Positions 27,706-41,662 of a stretch of DNA of 64,000 nt are shown here, piece by piece. The translations under genes were made by a program, and so were the position numbers. The stretch's first letter is position 1, and each line of letters starts with the position of its first letter. Below the pieces are notes generated by a model. It worked only from the letters and a program-made list of their open reading frames with translations. It had not been told where the DNA came from and did no database searches. The DNA is from Shinella yambaruensis (GTDB taxonomy: Bacteria > Pseudomonadota > Alphaproteobacteria > Rhizobiales > Rhizobiaceae): assembly GCF_022899355.1 (NCBI RefSeq), contig NZ_JALJCK010000004.1, positions 62,001 through 126,000 on the forward strand, read 5' to 3'.

Positions 27706-28773
27706 GTGAAGGACAGACACCGCCGGCCGAAGAGCGGCCCCGCCGCGCCCGTCAAGGCGCGCGCCGAGAGGGGCCCGGCCGCAAGGGCCCCCGCCCCGCC
27801 GAAGAAGGAGCCGCGCCCGGCGGCCGAGGCGCCTGTGCGCCCCCTGACGCGCCGCGAAGGCGAGAAACCGGCCGAGCGCGTGCCGGTCATCCTCGAAACC
27901 GCGGGCTCCGACCAGTACCGCCTGATCGACAGCGGCGCTGGCGAGAAGCTCGAACAATACGGCCCCTACCGCATCGTGCGGCCGGAAGCGCAGGCGCTCT
28001 GGCAGCGCAGCCGTCCCGGCATCTGGGACAAGGCCGACGCGCTCTTCACCGGCGACACGGACGAGGACGGCATGGGGCGCTGGAAATTCCCCAGGGCTGC
28101 GCTGGGCGAGACCTGGCCGATGCAGCTGCTCGGCGTCGATTTCCACGGCCGCTTCACCGCCTTCCGCCATGTCGGCGTCTTCCCGGAGCAGCTCGCCCAC
28201 TGGCGCTGGATGAAGGAGAAGGTCGAGACGGCGGGCCGGCCCGTCAAGGTGCTGAACCTCTTCGGCTATACCGGCGTCGCCTCGCTGGTCGCGGCCAGCG
28301 CCGGCGCGGAGGTCACCCATGTCGACGCCTCCAAGAAGGCGATCGGCTGGGCGCGCGAGAACCAGGCGCTCGGCCGCATGGAAAAGCTGCCGATCCGCTG
28401 GATCTGCGAGGACGCGATGAAGTTCATCCAGCGCGAGGAGCGCCGCGGCAGCACCTACGACATCATCCTGACGGACCCGCCGAAATTCGGCCGCGGCCCC
28501 AACGGCGAGGTCTGGCACCTCTTCGATCACCTGCCGCTGATGCTGGATGTCTGCCGCGAGATCCTGTCGCCCAGGGCGATCGGCCTTGTGCTGACGGCCT
28601 ATTCGATCCGCGCGAGCTTCTATTCCATCCACGAATTGATGCGCGAGACCATGCGCGGTGCCGGCGGCACGGTGGAATCGGGCGAGCTCGTCATCCGCGA
28701 GAGCGGCCCCGACGGCAGGGATGCCGGCCGCGCGCTCTCCACCTCCCTCTTCAGCCGATGGGTCAGCGCATGA
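27706..28773 (+). CDS. Class I SAM-dependent RNA methyltransferase (RlmI-like)
   Basis: A 355-residue protein with a basic, Pro/Ala-rich N-terminus (about 1-55) and a Rossmann methyltransferase domain: [20 protein letters not shown] binds SAM, then [15 protein letters not shown] and the catalytic motif DPPKFGRGP. It resembles C5-cytosine rRNA methyltransferases of the RlmI/YccW group, without the PUA domain being obvious. The start is uncertain; GTG at 27706 is the first plausible start in a frame that stays open upstream. Its stop overlaps the start of the next methyltransferase. Confidence 0.8.
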   Translation: MKDRHRRPKSGPAAPVKARAERGPAARAPAPPKKEPRPAAEAPVRPLTRREGEKPAERVPVILETAGSDQYRLIDSGAGEKLEQYGPYRIVRPEAQALWQRSRPGIWDKADALFTGDTDEDGMGRWKFPRAALGETWPMQLLGVDFHGRFTAFRHVGVFPEQLAHWRWMKEKVETAGRPVKVLNLFGYTGVASLVAASAGAEVTHVDASKKAIGWARENQALGRMEKLPIRWICEDAMKFIQREERRGSTYDIILTDPPKFGRGPNGEVWHLFDHLPLMLDVCREILSPRAIGLVLTAYSIRASFYSIHELMRETMRGAGGTVESGELVIRESGPDGRDAGRALSTSLFSRWVSA

Positions 28774-29624
28774 GCCACGATCATTCCGCAACGCGCCGCG
28801 TCGGTCAGGTGAAGGAGGTGACGAGCCTTTCCAACCCGATCGTCAAGGACATCAAGGCGCTGTCCGACAAGAAGCACCGCGACGAGACCAGGAGCTTCAT
28901 GGCGGAAGGCCTGAAGCTGGTCATCGACGCGCTGGAACTCGGCTTCGAGATCCGGACGCTGGTCTATGCCAAGAACGTCAAGGAGAAGCCCCAGGTCGTG
29001 CAGTGCGCGACGAAGACGGTGGCGCGCGGCGGGTTGGTGCTGGAGGTCAGCGAGAAGGTGCTGTCCTCGATCACGCGGCGCGACAATCCGCAGATGGTCG
29101 TCGGCATCTTCACCCAGCGCTGGACGCCACTGCGCGAGCTGAAGCCGAAGACCGGCGAGACCTATGTCGCGCTCGACCGCGTGCGCGATCCCGGCAATCT
29201 CGGCACGATCATCCGCACGGCGGATGCCGCGGGCGCGAGCGGCGTCATCCTCGTCGGCGAGGCGACCGATCCCTTCTCGATGGAGACCGTGCGCGCCACC
29301 ATGGGCTCGGTCTTCGCCATGCCGCTGGTCAAGACGAACGTCGCCGATTTCCTCGCCTGGAAGAAGACGGCGGGCGTCGAGGTCGTCGCGACCCACCTTG
29401 CCGGCGCCGTCGACTACCGCACCATCGACTACAGGAAGAAACCCGTCGTGCTGCTGATGGGCAACGAGCAGTCCGGCCTGCCGGACGAGCTTGCCCGGGC
29501 GGCGGATGCGCTTGCCCGCATCCCCCAGGCCGGCCGCGCCGATTCGCTCAATCTCGCCATCGCCACCGGCGTCATGCTCTTCGAGGCCCGCCGTCACCTC
29601 CTGACGCTGGAAGCCCGCGCATGA
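28770..29624 (+). CDS. TrmH-family (SpoU) RNA 2'-O-methyltransferase
   Basis: A 284-residue SPOUT methyltransferase. An N-terminal substrate-binding part ([29 protein letters not shown]) precedes the knotted catalytic domain with motif 1 [17 protein letters not shown], motif 2 [11 protein letters not shown] and motif 3 [19 protein letters not shown]. Likely a 2'-O-ribose methyltransferase of rRNA or tRNA; the target base is not readable. ATGA overlaps with the genes before and after show translational coupling with the RlmI-like enzyme and lspA. Confidence 0.9.
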   Translation: MSHDHSATRRVGQVKEVTSLSNPIVKDIKALSDKKHRDETRSFMAEGLKLVIDALELGFEIRTLVYAKNVKEKPQVVQCATKTVARGGLVLEVSEKVLSSITRRDNPQMVVGIFTQRWTPLRELKPKTGETYVALDRVRDPGNLGTIIRTADAAGASGVILVGEATDPFSMETVRATMGSVFAMPLVKTNVADFLAWKKTAGVEVVATHLAGAVDYRTIDYRKKPVVLLMGNEQSGLPDELARAADALARIPQAGRADSLNLAIATGVMLFEARRHLLTLEARA

Positions 29625-30112
29625 GCGAACGCATTCCGCTGATGTCCCGGCCGGTGCCCGTTATCGTCGTCATCCTCTTGGCGCTCGCCGTCGACCAGGC
29701 GATAAAATTCGCCGTCGAGATATGGCTTCCCTTCCAGGAGGCGGTGCATGTGATGCCGATGCTGGCCCTCTACCGCACCTACAATTACGGTGTCGCCTTC
29801 TCCATGCTCTCGGGCATGGAGAGCTGGTTCATCATCACGCTGCGGCTCTTCGTCGTCGGCTTCGTCGTGTGGCTCTGGCGGCAGACGCCGAAGGCGCGCG
29901 GCTTCGCCCATGCCGGTTATGCCTTCATCATCGCCGGCGCCTTCGGCAACATCATCGACAAGGTCCTCCTGGGCTACGTCATCGACTACGTGCTCTTCTA
30001 CACGGAAACCTGGTCCTTCGCGGTGTTCAACCTTGCCGACACGTTCATCACCATCGGCGCCGGACTGGTCATCCTCGACGAACTCCTCCTGCTGCGCCGG
30101 CGCAATCGTTAA
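29621..30112 (+). CDS. lspA: Prolipoprotein signal peptidase (signal peptidase II)
   Basis: A 163-residue membrane aspartic protease that cleaves lipoprotein signal peptides after diacylglyceryl transfer. Four transmembrane helices; the catalytic aspartates correspond to D122 (GYVIDYV) and D140 ([12 protein letters not shown]), with GAFGNIIDK just before the first. The ATG overlaps the preceding stop. Together with lnt at 53.2 kb two of the three lipoprotein-maturation enzymes are in this window. Confidence 0.96.
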   Translation: MSERIPLMSRPVPVIVVILLALAVDQAIKFAVEIWLPFQEAVHVMPMLALYRTYNYGVAFSMLSGMESWFIITLRLFVVGFVVWLWRQTPKARGFAHAGYAFIIAGAFGNIIDKVLLGYVIDYVLFYTETWSFAVFNLADTFITIGAGLVILDELLLLRRRNR

Positions 30113-30168
30113 AATTCGAACGACTTGCTGAAGCCGATTTGAACGGTCCGCGTGCTATGCGGGCGTTC

Positions 30169-32463
30169 ATGAGCGAACCCGTCAAGCTACAAGACCGGCT
30201 CAAGGCCGAATTTGCCGAAGCGCCGCGCCGCGCCGCCCGCACCCGTAGGCAGGAAGAGGCGGCGGCCGATCCGCAGGCCGTCGAGGTGGAGGCGGCCGCG
30301 GCCGTGCCCGAGCCGGAGGGCCACGCGACGGTCCGCAGCGTGATCGCCGGCACCGGCCTGCTGTTCGGCGCGCTCGTGCTGGCAACGGGTTTTGCCGCCG
30401 GCTTCTACATCGCGGCCGTCGTGCTCGGCCTTGCCGGCATGGCCGGCGGGGTTTTCCTCTTGCGTGCGCGTCGCCCGGCATCCGGTGTCGAGGCGACGCA
30501 TGACCGCTCCTGGGAGCGCAGCGAGACCTCGGAAATCCTCTCGGCCATCCATGACGTGCTCGGCGACATCGTCGTCATGCGCGCGCTCGACGGCCGCATT
30601 CTCAGCGCCAATGCCGTTCTCACCGACCTGACGGGCGCAACCGACGTCGTCGGCCGGACCTGCGAGGCGCTCGGCCTTACCTTCCGCTCGCAGGCGATCG
30701 CCCATCGCTACGACGTCGATGTCGAGGGCCTGGCGGGCAAGCGCATCTATTCCTGGCACGACGTCACCGTGCGCGATCCCGCCTCCGGCGATCTCGTCGT
30801 GCATTCCATCGCCCGCGACGTCACCGAGGAGCGCCGCGCCGAGGGCGAGCGCGAGCGCGCCCGCCAGCGCGCCGAGGAGGCGAGCGCGGCAAAGTCCCGC
30901 CTGCTCGCCACCGTCAGCCACGAGATCCGCACGCCGCTCTCGGGCATTCTCGGCATGTCGCATCTCATCGGCCAGACGCGGCTGACCGCCGAGCAGAAGA
31001 ACTACCTTGCCGGCATGCGCCAGTCCGGCCATGCGCTCGTCCAGCTCGTCGACGACCTCCTGGATTTCTCCACCATCGAGGCCGGCCGCTTCCAGCTTCG
31101 CCCCTCCGAGGAGCCGGTGCGCCCGATGCTGGAAAGCGTCGTGGAAATGCTCTCGCACCGCGCCCATGAAAAGGGCATCGAGATCGGCTCCTTCGTTTCT
31201 CCGGACGTGCCGGGCCTTCTCCTCTACGATGCGCCGCGCCTGCGCCAGGTGCTCTACAACGTGGTCGGCAATGCGGTGAAGTTCACCCATACGGGCGGCG
31301 TCCTTCTGGAAACCACGCTCGATCGCGGCGCCGTCGTCATCCGCGTCACCGACACCGGCCCCGGCATGAATGCCGAGGAGCAGGCCCGCATCTTCCAGGA
31401 GTTCGAGCAGACGGGAAGCGCCGCGCAGCGCAGCGGCGGCACCGGCCTCGGCCTTGCCATCTCCGCCCGCATCCTCAGCGAGGCCGGCGGTGCGCTGACG
31501 CTCGAAAGCACGCCCGGCAAGGGCAGCACCTTCACCATCCGCATGCCGGTCGATCGCCCGCACAAGGCCGCGGGCACCGGCGGTGCGCGCAAGGGCGTCT
31601 TGAAGGGCAGCCTGGTCTTCCTTCTCGCGCCGGCCGGCCCGGCCTCCAGGGCGCTGGTGCGCACCATCGATGCGCTCGGCGGCACCTGCCATCTCGCGAC
31701 GGGGCTCGACGAGGCGCTCGACCTTGCCCAGGGCCTTGCCGGCAAGCGGGCCGAACTGACCGACATCATCGTCGACAACCGCCTTGCCGGCGTCTTCCGC
31801 CGGGAGCTGGCCGATCTTGCGATGTTCCGCGACAGCCGTGCGCGCCGCATCTATCTCGTCAATCCGGAGGAGCGCAGCGGCCGTGCGATCGGCAATGGCG
31901 AGGGCTACGATTCCTGGCTCATCCGGCCGCTGCGCGAACGTTCGCTGGTCGAGGTGCTGCGCGGCCGCATGAAGGGCATCGAGGTGCGCGATGCGATCAA
32001 CGACAACCGCCCGATCCTGAAGGACCTGCCGCCCGCCGCCGCCGAGCCGGCGGAGACAGCCGCGACGGGCGCGCGCATCCTCCTTGCCGAGGACGATCCG
32101 GTCAATGCCATGCTGGTGCGCTCCGTGCTGGAACGAGCCGGCCACACGGTGCGCCATGTGCCGGACTATTCGGCGCTCGTCTCCGCGCTTGCGGGCGCGA
32201 CGGATGCCGGCCCCTTTGCCGCCGATCTCGTCCTCACCGATCTCGGCATGCCGGGCGGCGAGGGCAGGGAGATGATCGCCCGCATCGTGCGGCGCGATTA
32301 TGGCAATGCCCGCCTGCCGGTCGTCGTGCTGACGGCGGACAGTCGTGCGGGGCTGCGCGAGGAGCTTCTGGCGACCGGTGCCGACGCCGTGCTGGCAAAG
32401 CCCGCCGATCCCGTTCAGCTGATTGCGGAAATCGCCCGCCTTGCCCGGCGCGCGCCGGCCTGA
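30169..32463 (+). CDS. Hybrid sensor histidine kinase with degenerate middle domain
   Basis: A 764-residue membrane kinase. Residues 1-55 are basic and Ala-rich; two close hydrophobic segments span about 57-98. A PAS-like domain covers about 122-220. HisKA holds the phospho-acceptor H251 in ATVSHEIRTPLSGI; the ATPase domain shows NVVGNAVKF, DTGPGM and GGTGLGLAIS. Residues 480-610 look like a receiver fold without the usual acidic triad, and a canonical receiver follows at 635-760 with D691 (LVLTDLGMPG). An in-frame ATG at 30157 would add four residues. No partner regulator is adjacent, so its pathway is unknown. Confidence 0.9.
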   Translation: MSEPVKLQDRLKAEFAEAPRRAARTRRQEEAAADPQAVEVEAAAAVPEPEGHATVRSVIAGTGLLFGALVLATGFAAGFYIAAVVLGLAGMAGGVFLLRARRPASGVEATHDRSWERSETSEILSAIHDVLGDIVVMRALDGRILSANAVLTDLTGATDVVGRTCEALGLTFRSQAIAHRYDVDVEGLAGKRIYSWHDVTVRDPASGDLVVHSIARDVTEERRAEGERERARQRAEEASAAKSRLLATVSHEIRTPLSGILGMSHLIGQTRLTAEQKNYLAGMRQSGHALVQLVDDLLDFSTIEAGRFQLRPSEEPVRPMLESVVEMLSHRAHEKGIEIGSFVSPDVPGLLLYDAPRLRQVLYNVVGNAVKFTHTGGVLLETTLDRGAVVIRVTDTGPGMNAEEQARIFQEFEQTGSAAQRSGGTGLGLAISARILSEAGGALTLESTPGKGSTFTIRMPVDRPHKAAGTGGARKGVLKGSLVFLLAPAGPASRALVRTIDALGGTCHLATGLDEALDLAQGLAGKRAELTDIIVDNRLAGVFRRELADLAMFRDSRARRIYLVNPEERSGRAIGNGEGYDSWLIRPLRERSLVEVLRGRMKGIEVRDAINDNRPILKDLPPAAAEPAETAATGARILLAEDDPVNAMLVRSVLERAGHTVRHVPDYSALVSALAGATDAGPFAADLVLTDLGMPGGEGREMIARIVRRDYGNARLPVVVLTADSRAGLREELLATGADAVLAKPADPVQLIAEIARLARRAPA

Positions 32464-32569
32464 TCTTCTCCGGCCGGTGGCTTTTCGCTATCCAAGCCGG
32501 CCTTGCGTCATTATCCTGTTGCAGAATCGTGGTTAAAACCGCGAAGTTTCGTTTGACGGGTACACTGCC

Positions 32570-33448
32570 ATGACGCTCGACCTCGCCCAGACCATCGCAC
32601 CGGCGGAGATGCTCCAGAAGACGGCCCCGGCCGCGGGCCGCTCGGGTACGGACGTGCTCGGCCGCATCGGCAATCTCGAAACGCGCATCGCCCGTTCGGT
32701 GACGGAGATCGACGCGGCCCAGGCCGTGCGCTACCGCGTCTTCGCCGAGGAGATGCAGGCGCAGCTTTCGCCCGACGCCATCCGCCGCAAGCGCGATATC
32801 GATGCATGGGACATGGTCTGCGACCATCTCCTCGTGCTCGACACTTCGATCGAGGGCGATGCGGAAGAGCAGATCGTCGGCACTTACCGCCTGCTGCGCC
32901 AGGATGTCGCCGCGGTCTCCGGCGGCTTCTATTCCCAGTCGGAATTCGACGTGGAGGCGCTGGTTGCGCGCCATCCGGAAAAGCGCTTCATGGAACTCGG
33001 CCGCTCCTGCGTGCTGCCGGCCTACCGCACCAAGCGCACGGTGGAGCTGCTCTGGCAGGGCAACTGGGCCTATTCGCTGAAGCACGGCATCGACGTGATG
33101 TTCGGCTGCGCCTCCTTCCACGGCATCGTGCCGGAGGAGCATGCGCTGGCGCTCTCCTTCCTGCATCACAACGTGCTGGCGAAGGACGAGTGGAGTGTTT
33201 CGGCCCGGCCGGAGCTCTTCCGCACCATGGACCTGATGCCCGCGGAAGGCATCGACACGCGCAAGGCGCTTTCGGCGCTGCCGCCGCTCATCAAGGGCTA
33301 TCTGCGCCTCGGCGCGACAGTCGGCAACGGTGCCGTCGTCGATCACGGCTTCAACACGACGGATGTCCTGATCGTGCTGCCGATCGGCAAGATCTCCGGC
33401 CGCTATCTCAATTACTACGGCGCGGATGCCGGGCGTTTCGCCAGCTGA
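32570..33448 (+). CDS. olsB: L-ornithine N-alpha-acyltransferase OlsB
   Basis: A 292-residue GNAT-fold acyltransferase that moves a 3-hydroxyacyl group from acyl carrier protein to ornithine to make lyso-ornithine lipid, a phosphorus-free membrane lipid important under phosphate limitation. Family features include AQAVRYRVFAEEMQA, CDHLLVLD, FMELGRSCVLPAYRTKRTV and FGCASFHGI. Length and gene order (next to malic enzyme and mutS) match Sinorhizobium OlsB as I remember it. The second-step enzyme candidate is at 48055. Confidence 0.9.
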   Translation: MTLDLAQTIAPAEMLQKTAPAAGRSGTDVLGRIGNLETRIARSVTEIDAAQAVRYRVFAEEMQAQLSPDAIRRKRDIDAWDMVCDHLLVLDTSIEGDAEEQIVGTYRLLRQDVAAVSGGFYSQSEFDVEALVARHPEKRFMELGRSCVLPAYRTKRTVELLWQGNWAYSLKHGIDVMFGCASFHGIVPEEHALALSFLHHNVLAKDEWSVSARPELFRTMDLMPAEGIDTRKALSALPPLIKGYLRLGATVGNGAVVDHGFNTTDVLIVLPIGKISGRYLNYYGADAGRFAS

Positions 33449-33481
33449 ACAGTTTCATTGAAGGTCAGTATAGTCTGATTT

Positions 33482-33518
33482 GCCGCCCGTTCCCGACCTC
33501 CGGGACGGGCGGCTTTTT
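33482..33518 (+). terminator. Terminator of olsB
   Basis: GCCGCCCGTTCCCG and CGGGACGGGCGGC form a long stem with one bulged T, followed by TTTTT. Confidence 0.88.
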
Positions 33519-33584
33519 GTTTCGCTGGATTCGCGGAAGCAAGCCGCAGTCCTGCGGCCATGGCCGCGGGACTGTCCCGGCAGG

Positions 33585-35870
<2,286 letters not shown>

Positions 35871-35984
35871 GCTTCCCCCTTCACACTCCTGTGGGCGATA
35901 GGCCCATAACTCCTCGCAGGTGTTGTTTTCTATAGCGCCCCGTGGCTAGGGTGACACCTCTTTTTTAGGAAGAACTGACTCTCC

Positions 35985-38723
35985 GTGAACGATCAGATCG
36001 TGCGTCCGAACGATATCCTGTCGACGGCAGACCTTGCCAGTGACGAAAGCCGCGCATCGGCAACGCCGATGATGGAGCAGTATATCGAAATCAAGGCGGC
36101 CAATCCGGACAGCATGCTGTTCTACCGCATGGGCGATTTCTACGAGTTGTTCTTCCAGGACGCCGTGGACGCCGCCCGCGCGCTCGGCATCACGCTGACG
36201 AAGCGCGGCCAGCATATGGGCCTCGACATCCCCATGTGCGGCGTGCCGGTCCATGCCGCCGACGACTATCTGCAGAGGCTGATCGCGCTCGGATTCCGCG
36301 TCGCGGTCTGCGAGCAGGTCGAGGATCCGGCGGAGGCGAAGAAGCGCGGCTCGAAATCCGTCGTGCGGCGCGACGTGGTGCGCCTCGTCACGCCGGGCAC
36401 GCTGACCGAGGAGAAGCTGCTCTCGCCCTCCGACGCCAACTACCTGATGGCCGTCGCGCGCATCCGCGGCGGGGCGGAACCATCGATGGCGCTCGCCTGG
36501 ATCGACATTTCGACCGGCATCTTCCGTCTGTCGGAAACCGGCCAGGGCCAGCTTCTCGCCGATATCCTGCGCATCGAGCCGCGCGAACTGATCGTGCCGG
36601 ACACGGTGTTCTACGATCCGGAATTCCGCCCGGTGCTCGATGTGCTCGGGCGCGTCGCCGTGCCGCAACCGGCCGTGCTCTTCGACAGCGCGACGGCGGA
36701 GGGCCGCATCGCCCGCTATTTCGGCGTCTCGACGCTGGATGGCTTCGGCACTTTCTCCCGCGCCGAACTTGCCGCCGCCTCGGCGGCCGTCGCCTATGTG
36801 GAAAAGACGCAGATCGCCGAGCGCCCGCCGCTCGGCCGGCCGGAGCGGGAAAGTTCCGCCTCCACGCTCTTCATCGATCCGGCGACGCGCGCCAATCTCG
36901 AACTGGTGCGCACGCTCTCCGGCGAGCGCTCCGGCACGCTCCTGAAGGCGATCGACCGCACGGTGACAAGCGGCGGGGCGCGGCTGCTCGCCGAGCGGCT
37001 GATGTCGCCGCTGACCGATCCGGACACGATCAACGCGCGGCTCGATTCGATCGCCGCCCTTGGCGACCGGCCGTCCTTCTGCGAGGACCTGCGCGCGGTG
37101 CTGAAGCGGCTGCCCGACATGCCCCGCGCCCTGTCGCGCATCGCGCTCGGCCGGGGCGGGCCGCGTGATCTCGGCGCGATCCTGCAGGGCCTTTCGATTT
37201 CCGGCGACGTCGCCCGGCTGATGGCCGCCGAGGGGTTGCAGGGCGAGCTTGCCGAGGCCGCGCAGGCCATCGGCGCACTGCCGCTCGACCTTTCGCATCG
37301 CCTTGCCGTCATGCTCGCCGATGAGCTGCCGCTCTTGAAGCGCGACGGCGGCTTCATCCGCGAGGGCGCGGATGGCGAACTCGACGAGATGCGGGCGCTG
37401 CGCGACCAGTCGCGCCGTGTCATTGCCGGGCTCCAGCTGCAATATGCCGAGGAAACGGGCGTCAAGTCGCTGAAGATCAAGCACAACAACGTGCTCGGCT
37501 ACTTCATCGAGGTTTCCGCCGGCAATGCCGCGGCGCTGACGGAGGGCGACGAGGCAAAGGCGCGCTTCATCCACCGCCAGACCATGGCCGGCGCCATGCG
37601 TTTCACCACGACGGTGCTTTCCGAGCTGGAGACGAAGATCGCCAATGCCGCCGACCGGGCGCTCGCCATCGAGCTTGCCGCCTTCAACGGCCTGGTCGAT
37701 GCCGTTGTCGCCGAGGCCGAGGCCATCAAGGCGGCGGCGCGGGCGCTTGCCGTCATCGATGTCTCCGCCGGGCTTGCGGCGCTTGCCGAGGAGCAGGCCT
37801 ATTGCCGGCCCGTCGTCGACCGCTCCACCATGTTCGCCATCGTCGGCGGGCGGCATCCGGTCGTCGAGCAGGCGTTGCGCCGCCAGCAGGCCGCCGCCTT
37901 CGTCGCCAATTCCTGCGACCTCTCGCCGAAGGACGGCAAGGGCCACGGTGCGATCTGGCTGCTCACCGGCCCGAACATGGGCGGTAAGTCGACCTTCCTG
38001 CGCCAGAACGCGCTCATCGCCATCCTCGCCCAGATGGGATCCTACGTGCCGGCCGAAAGCGCCCATATCGGCATCGTCGACCGGCTCTTCTCGCGCGTCG
38101 GCGCGTCGGACGACCTTGCCCGCGGCCGCTCGACCTTCATGGTGGAAATGGTCGAGACGGCGGCAATCCTCAACCAGGCGACCGACCGTTCCCTCGTCAT
38201 CCTCGACGAGATCGGCCGCGGCACCGCGACCTTCGACGGTCTTTCGATCGCCTGGGCCGCCGTCGAGCACCTGCACGAGGCCAACCGCTGCCGCGGTCTC
38301 TTCGCCACGCATTTCCACGAGCTGACCGTGCTGTCGGAAAAGCTCGACCGTCTTTCCAACGCCACAATGCGCGTCAAGGAATGGGACGGCGACGTGATCT
38401 TCCTGCACGAGGTCGGCCCGGGTGCGGCGGACCGCTCCTACGGCATCCAGGTGGCGCGCCTTGCCGGCCTGCCGCCGTCGGTGGTCTCGCGCGCCAAGGA
38501 TGTGCTGGCCAAGCTCGAGGATGCGGACCGCAAGAATCCGGCAAGCCAGCTTATCGATGATCTGCCGCTGTTCCAGGTCGCGGTGCGCCGCGAGGAGATC
38601 CAGCGCGGATCCGCCCCGTCGAAGGTGGAGACGCTGGTGAAGGCGCTCAACCCGGACGACATGACGCCGCGCGAGGCGCTCGATGCCCTCTATGCGCTGA
38701 AGAAAGAACTTGGCAATCGCTAG
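35985..38723 (+). CDS. mutS: DNA mismatch repair protein MutS
   Basis: A 912-residue MutS that recognises mismatches and small loops and recruits MutL. The N-terminal mismatch-binding domain shows [19 protein letters not shown] with the Phe-x-Glu mismatch reader in FYELF. The ATPase domain has Walker [14 protein letters not shown] near residue 661, Walker [16 protein letters not shown] and the composite-site [11 protein letters not shown] start with AGGAAG upstream. Divergent from malic enzyme with a 114-bp gap. Confidence 0.97.
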   Translation: MNDQIVRPNDILSTADLASDESRASATPMMEQYIEIKAANPDSMLFYRMGDFYELFFQDAVDAARALGITLTKRGQHMGLDIPMCGVPVHAADDYLQRLIALGFRVAVCEQVEDPAEAKKRGSKSVVRRDVVRLVTPGTLTEEKLLSPSDANYLMAVARIRGGAEPSMALAWIDISTGIFRLSETGQGQLLADILRIEPRELIVPDTVFYDPEFRPVLDVLGRVAVPQPAVLFDSATAEGRIARYFGVSTLDGFGTFSRAELAAASAAVAYVEKTQIAERPPLGRPERESSASTLFIDPATRANLELVRTLSGERSGTLLKAIDRTVTSGGARLLAERLMSPLTDPDTINARLDSIAALGDRPSFCEDLRAVLKRLPDMPRALSRIALGRGGPRDLGAILQGLSISGDVARLMAAEGLQGELAEAAQAIGALPLDLSHRLAVMLADELPLLKRDGGFIREGADGELDEMRALRDQSRRVIAGLQLQYAEETGVKSLKIKHNNVLGYFIEVSAGNAAALTEGDEAKARFIHRQTMAGAMRFTTTVLSELETKIANAADRALAIELAAFNGLVDAVVAEAEAIKAAARALAVIDVSAGLAALAEEQAYCRPVVDRSTMFAIVGGRHPVVEQALRRQQAAAFVANSCDLSPKDGKGHGAIWLLTGPNMGGKSTFLRQNALIAILAQMGSYVPAESAHIGIVDRLFSRVGASDDLARGRSTFMVEMVETAAILNQATDRSLVILDEIGRGTATFDGLSIAWAAVEHLHEANRCRGLFATHFHELTVLSEKLDRLSNATMRVKEWDGDVIFLHEVGPGAADRSYGIQVARLAGLPPSVVSRAKDVLAKLEDADRKNPASQLIDDLPLFQVAVRREEIQRGSAPSKVETLVKALNPDDMTPREALDALYALKKELGNR

Positions 38724-38767
38724 CGCCTGGGATCATTGTCCTCGCCTGCGGAAAGGGTCTATAGCGC

Positions 38768-41662
38768 ATGCGAACCGAACGGGCGATCGACGAGAAGCGG
38801 GACGCAAGCCGGCATCCGATGGAAAAGAAACTCCTGGCGCCGGCCGATTCCGGCCTGATCGACGTGCCCGCGCTGCGCGCCAGATGCGAATTCATTGCCA
38901 GCACCAATGCCGACTATCGCGACCGCATGCGCCGCGAGCTGCTGGCCGAGTTCAAGAAGGTGAACGCCGCGGGCCGCGAGCGGGCACGCGAACTGCTCTT
39001 CGCCGATGGCAGCGGCCTGCAATGCGCCGCGCGCATTTCCTGGCTGCAGGACCAGCTGATCGCCGTCCTGCACGACTTTGCACTCAACCACGTCTTCAGC
39101 GCCGGCCAGGCGCCGCCCGCCGCCCGCATCACGGTGACGGCCGTCGGCGGCTATGGCCGCGGCACGCTGGCACCGGGCTCGGATATCGACCTGCTCTTCC
39201 TCCTGCCGGTAAAACCCGCCGCCTGGAGCGAGCCGGCCATCGAGTTCATGCTCTACATCCTGTGGGATCTCGGCTTCAAGGTCGGCCATGCGACGCGCAA
39301 CCTGGAGGAATGCATCCAGCTTTCCAAGGGCGACATGACGATCCGCACCGCGATCCTGGAGGCGCGCTACATCTGTGGCTCGGTGGCGCTGTTCGAGGAT
39401 CTTGCCCTCCGCTTCGACCGAGAGATCATCCGCGGCACCGGCCCGGAATTCATCGCGGCGAAGCTCGCAGAGCGCGACGAGCGCCACCGCAAGGCCGGCG
39501 ACACGCGCTACCTCGTCGAGCCGAACGTCAAGGAAGGCAAGGGCGGGCTTCGCGACCTGCACACGCTGTTCTGGATCGCCAAGTATTTCTACCACATCCG
39601 CGACCCCGCCGACCTAGTGAAGCTCGGCGTCCTGTCGCGCCAGGAATACAAGCTCTTCCAGAAGGCGGACGACTTCCTCTGGGCGGTGCGCTGCCACATG
39701 CACTTCCTGACGGGCAAGGCGGAGGAACGGCTCTCCTTCGACATCCAGCGCGAGATCGCCGAATGCCTCGGCTACCAGCCGCATCCCGGCCTTTCGGCGG
39801 TCGAGCGCTTCATGAAGCACTATTTCCTCGTCGCCAAGGACGTCGGGGACCTCACGCGCATCTTCTGCGCCACGCTGGAGGACCAGCAGGCCAAGGAAGC
39901 GCCCGGCCTCACCGCCGTCATCAGCCGCTTTACCCGCCGCACGCGCAAGATCGCCGGCACGCTCGATTTCCTCGAGGATCGCGGCCGCATCACCATCGCC
40001 GATCCCGACGTCTTCAAGCGCGATCCCGTCAACCTGATCCGGCTCTTCCACATCGCCGACATCAACGGGCTGGAATTCCATCCCGACGCGCTGAAGCAGG
40101 TCACGCGCTCGCTGAAGCTCGTCAACGCGGCGCTGCGCGAGAACGAGGAGGCGAACCGCCTCTTCCTGTCGATCCTCACCTCGCCGCGCGATCCCGCGCT
40201 CATCCTGCGCCGCATGAACGAGGCGGGCGTGCTCGGCCGGTTCATTCCGGATTTCGGCAAGATCGTCGCGATGATGCAGTTCAACATGTATCATCACTAC
40301 ACGGTCGACGAACACCTGATCCGCGCCGTCGGCGTGCTGGCGGATATCGACCAGGGGCGCGAGAAGGATGCCCATCCGCTGAGCTACCAGCTGATGCCCG
40401 GTATCGAGGACCGCATTTCGCTCTATGTCGCGGTGCTGCTGCACGACATCGCCAAGGGCCGGCCGGAGGACCATTCGGAGGCGGGCGCCAGGGTCGCGCG
40501 CAAACTCTGCCCGCGCTTCGGGCTCTCGCCGAAGCAGACGGAGCTTGTCGTCTGGCTGATCGAGGAGCACCTGACCATGTCGATGGTCGCGCAGACCCGC
40601 GACCTCAACGACCGCAAGACCATCGTCGACTTCGCCGAGAAGGTGCAGTCGCTGGAGCGGCTGAAGATGCTGCTCGTGCTGACGGTCTGCGATATCCGCG
40701 CCGTCGGCCCGGGCGTGTGGAACGGCTGGAAGGGCCAGCTCCTGCGCACGCTCTATTACGAGACCGAACTCCTGATTTCCGGCGGCTTTTCCGAACTGTC
40801 GCGCAAGGAGCGCGCCCATGCCGCGCGGGAAATCCTCTCCGGCGCGCTTCCCGCCGACTGGAGCCAGAAGGACCGCAAGACCTATACGCGGCTGCACTAT
40901 GATCCCTACCTGCTGACGGTCTCGCTCGAGGACCAGGTGCGCCACGCGGCCTTCATCCGCGAGGCGGACAAGGCAGGCCAGCCGCTGGCGACGATGGTGC
41001 GCACGCATTCCTTCCACGCCATTACCGAGATCACCGTGCTTTCGCCCGACCATCCGCGCCTCCTGACGGTGATCGCCGGGGCCTGCGCGGCGGCGGGCGC
41101 CAACATCGTTGATGCGCAGATCTTCACCACCTCCGACGGCCGGGCGCTCGACACGATCCTCGTCAACCGCGAGTTCCCGAACGATGCCGACGAGACGCGC
41201 CGGGCGGGCACGATCGGCCGGATGATCGAGGATGTGCTCTCCGGCCGCAAGCGCCTGCCGGAGGTGATCGCCACTCGCACGAAGAGCCGCAAGCGCAACC
41301 GTACCTTCACCGTCTCGCCCGCCGTGACGATCTCCAACACGCTGTCGAACAAGTTCACCGTGATCGAGATCGAGTGCCTCGACCGCCCCGGCCTCCTGTC
41401 CGAGGTGACGGCGGTGCTGTCGGATCTCTCGCTCGATATCGCCTCGGCCCATATCACCACCTTCGGCGAAAAGGTTATCGACACCTTCTACGTCACCGAC
41501 CTCGTCGGCCAGAAGGTCACCAACGACAACCGGCAGGCCAACATCGCCGCGCGGCTGAAGGCCGTCATGGCGGACGAGGCGGACGAGCTGCGCGACCGCA
41601 TGCCGCCCGGCATGATCGCGCCCGTTGCCGCCACGTCGAAGAGGATCAGGACGGAACAATGA
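38768..41662 (+). CDS. glnD: PII uridylyltransferase / uridylyl-removing enzyme GlnD
   Basis: A 964-residue glutamine sensor that uridylylates PII proteins at low nitrogen and reverses this at high glutamine. In order: the nucleotidyltransferase domain with [18 protein letters not shown] (about 127-145), the HD hydrolase domain with [17 protein letters not shown] (H559 and D560), and two ACT domains ([19 protein letters not shown] near 754; [20 protein letters not shown] near 865) that bind glutamine. Its stop overlaps the start of murJ. Functionally linked to rpoN and ptsN in this window. Confidence 0.97.
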   Translation: MRTERAIDEKRDASRHPMEKKLLAPADSGLIDVPALRARCEFIASTNADYRDRMRRELLAEFKKVNAAGRERARELLFADGSGLQCAARISWLQDQLIAVLHDFALNHVFSAGQAPPAARITVTAVGGYGRGTLAPGSDIDLLFLLPVKPAAWSEPAIEFMLYILWDLGFKVGHATRNLEECIQLSKGDMTIRTAILEARYICGSVALFEDLALRFDREIIRGTGPEFIAAKLAERDERHRKAGDTRYLVEPNVKEGKGGLRDLHTLFWIAKYFYHIRDPADLVKLGVLSRQEYKLFQKADDFLWAVRCHMHFLTGKAEERLSFDIQREIAECLGYQPHPGLSAVERFMKHYFLVAKDVGDLTRIFCATLEDQQAKEAPGLTAVISRFTRRTRKIAGTLDFLEDRGRITIADPDVFKRDPVNLIRLFHIADINGLEFHPDALKQVTRSLKLVNAALRENEEANRLFLSILTSPRDPALILRRMNEAGVLGRFIPDFGKIVAMMQFNMYHHYTVDEHLIRAVGVLADIDQGREKDAHPLSYQLMPGIEDRISLYVAVLLHDIAKGRPEDHSEAGARVARKLCPRFGLSPKQTELVVWLIEEHLTMSMVAQTRDLNDRKTIVDFAEKVQSLERLKMLLVLTVCDIRAVGPGVWNGWKGQLLRTLYYETELLISGGFSELSRKERAHAAREILSGALPADWSQKDRKTYTRLHYDPYLLTVSLEDQVRHAAFIREADKAGQPLATMVRTHSFHAITEITVLSPDHPRLLTVIAGACAAAGANIVDAQIFTTSDGRALDTILVNREFPNDADETRRAGTIGRMIEDVLSGRKRLPEVIATRTKSRKRNRTFTVSPAVTISNTLSNKFTVIEIECLDRPGLLSEVTAVLSDLSLDIASAHITTFGEKVIDTFYVTDLVGQKVTNDNRQANIAARLKAVMADEADELRDRMPPGMIAPVAATSKRIRTEQ

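Noticed and set aside
35946-38408. 820-codon open frame antisense to mutS
   Set aside because: mutS has complete motifs in the other strand; the antisense translation shows no recognisable family.
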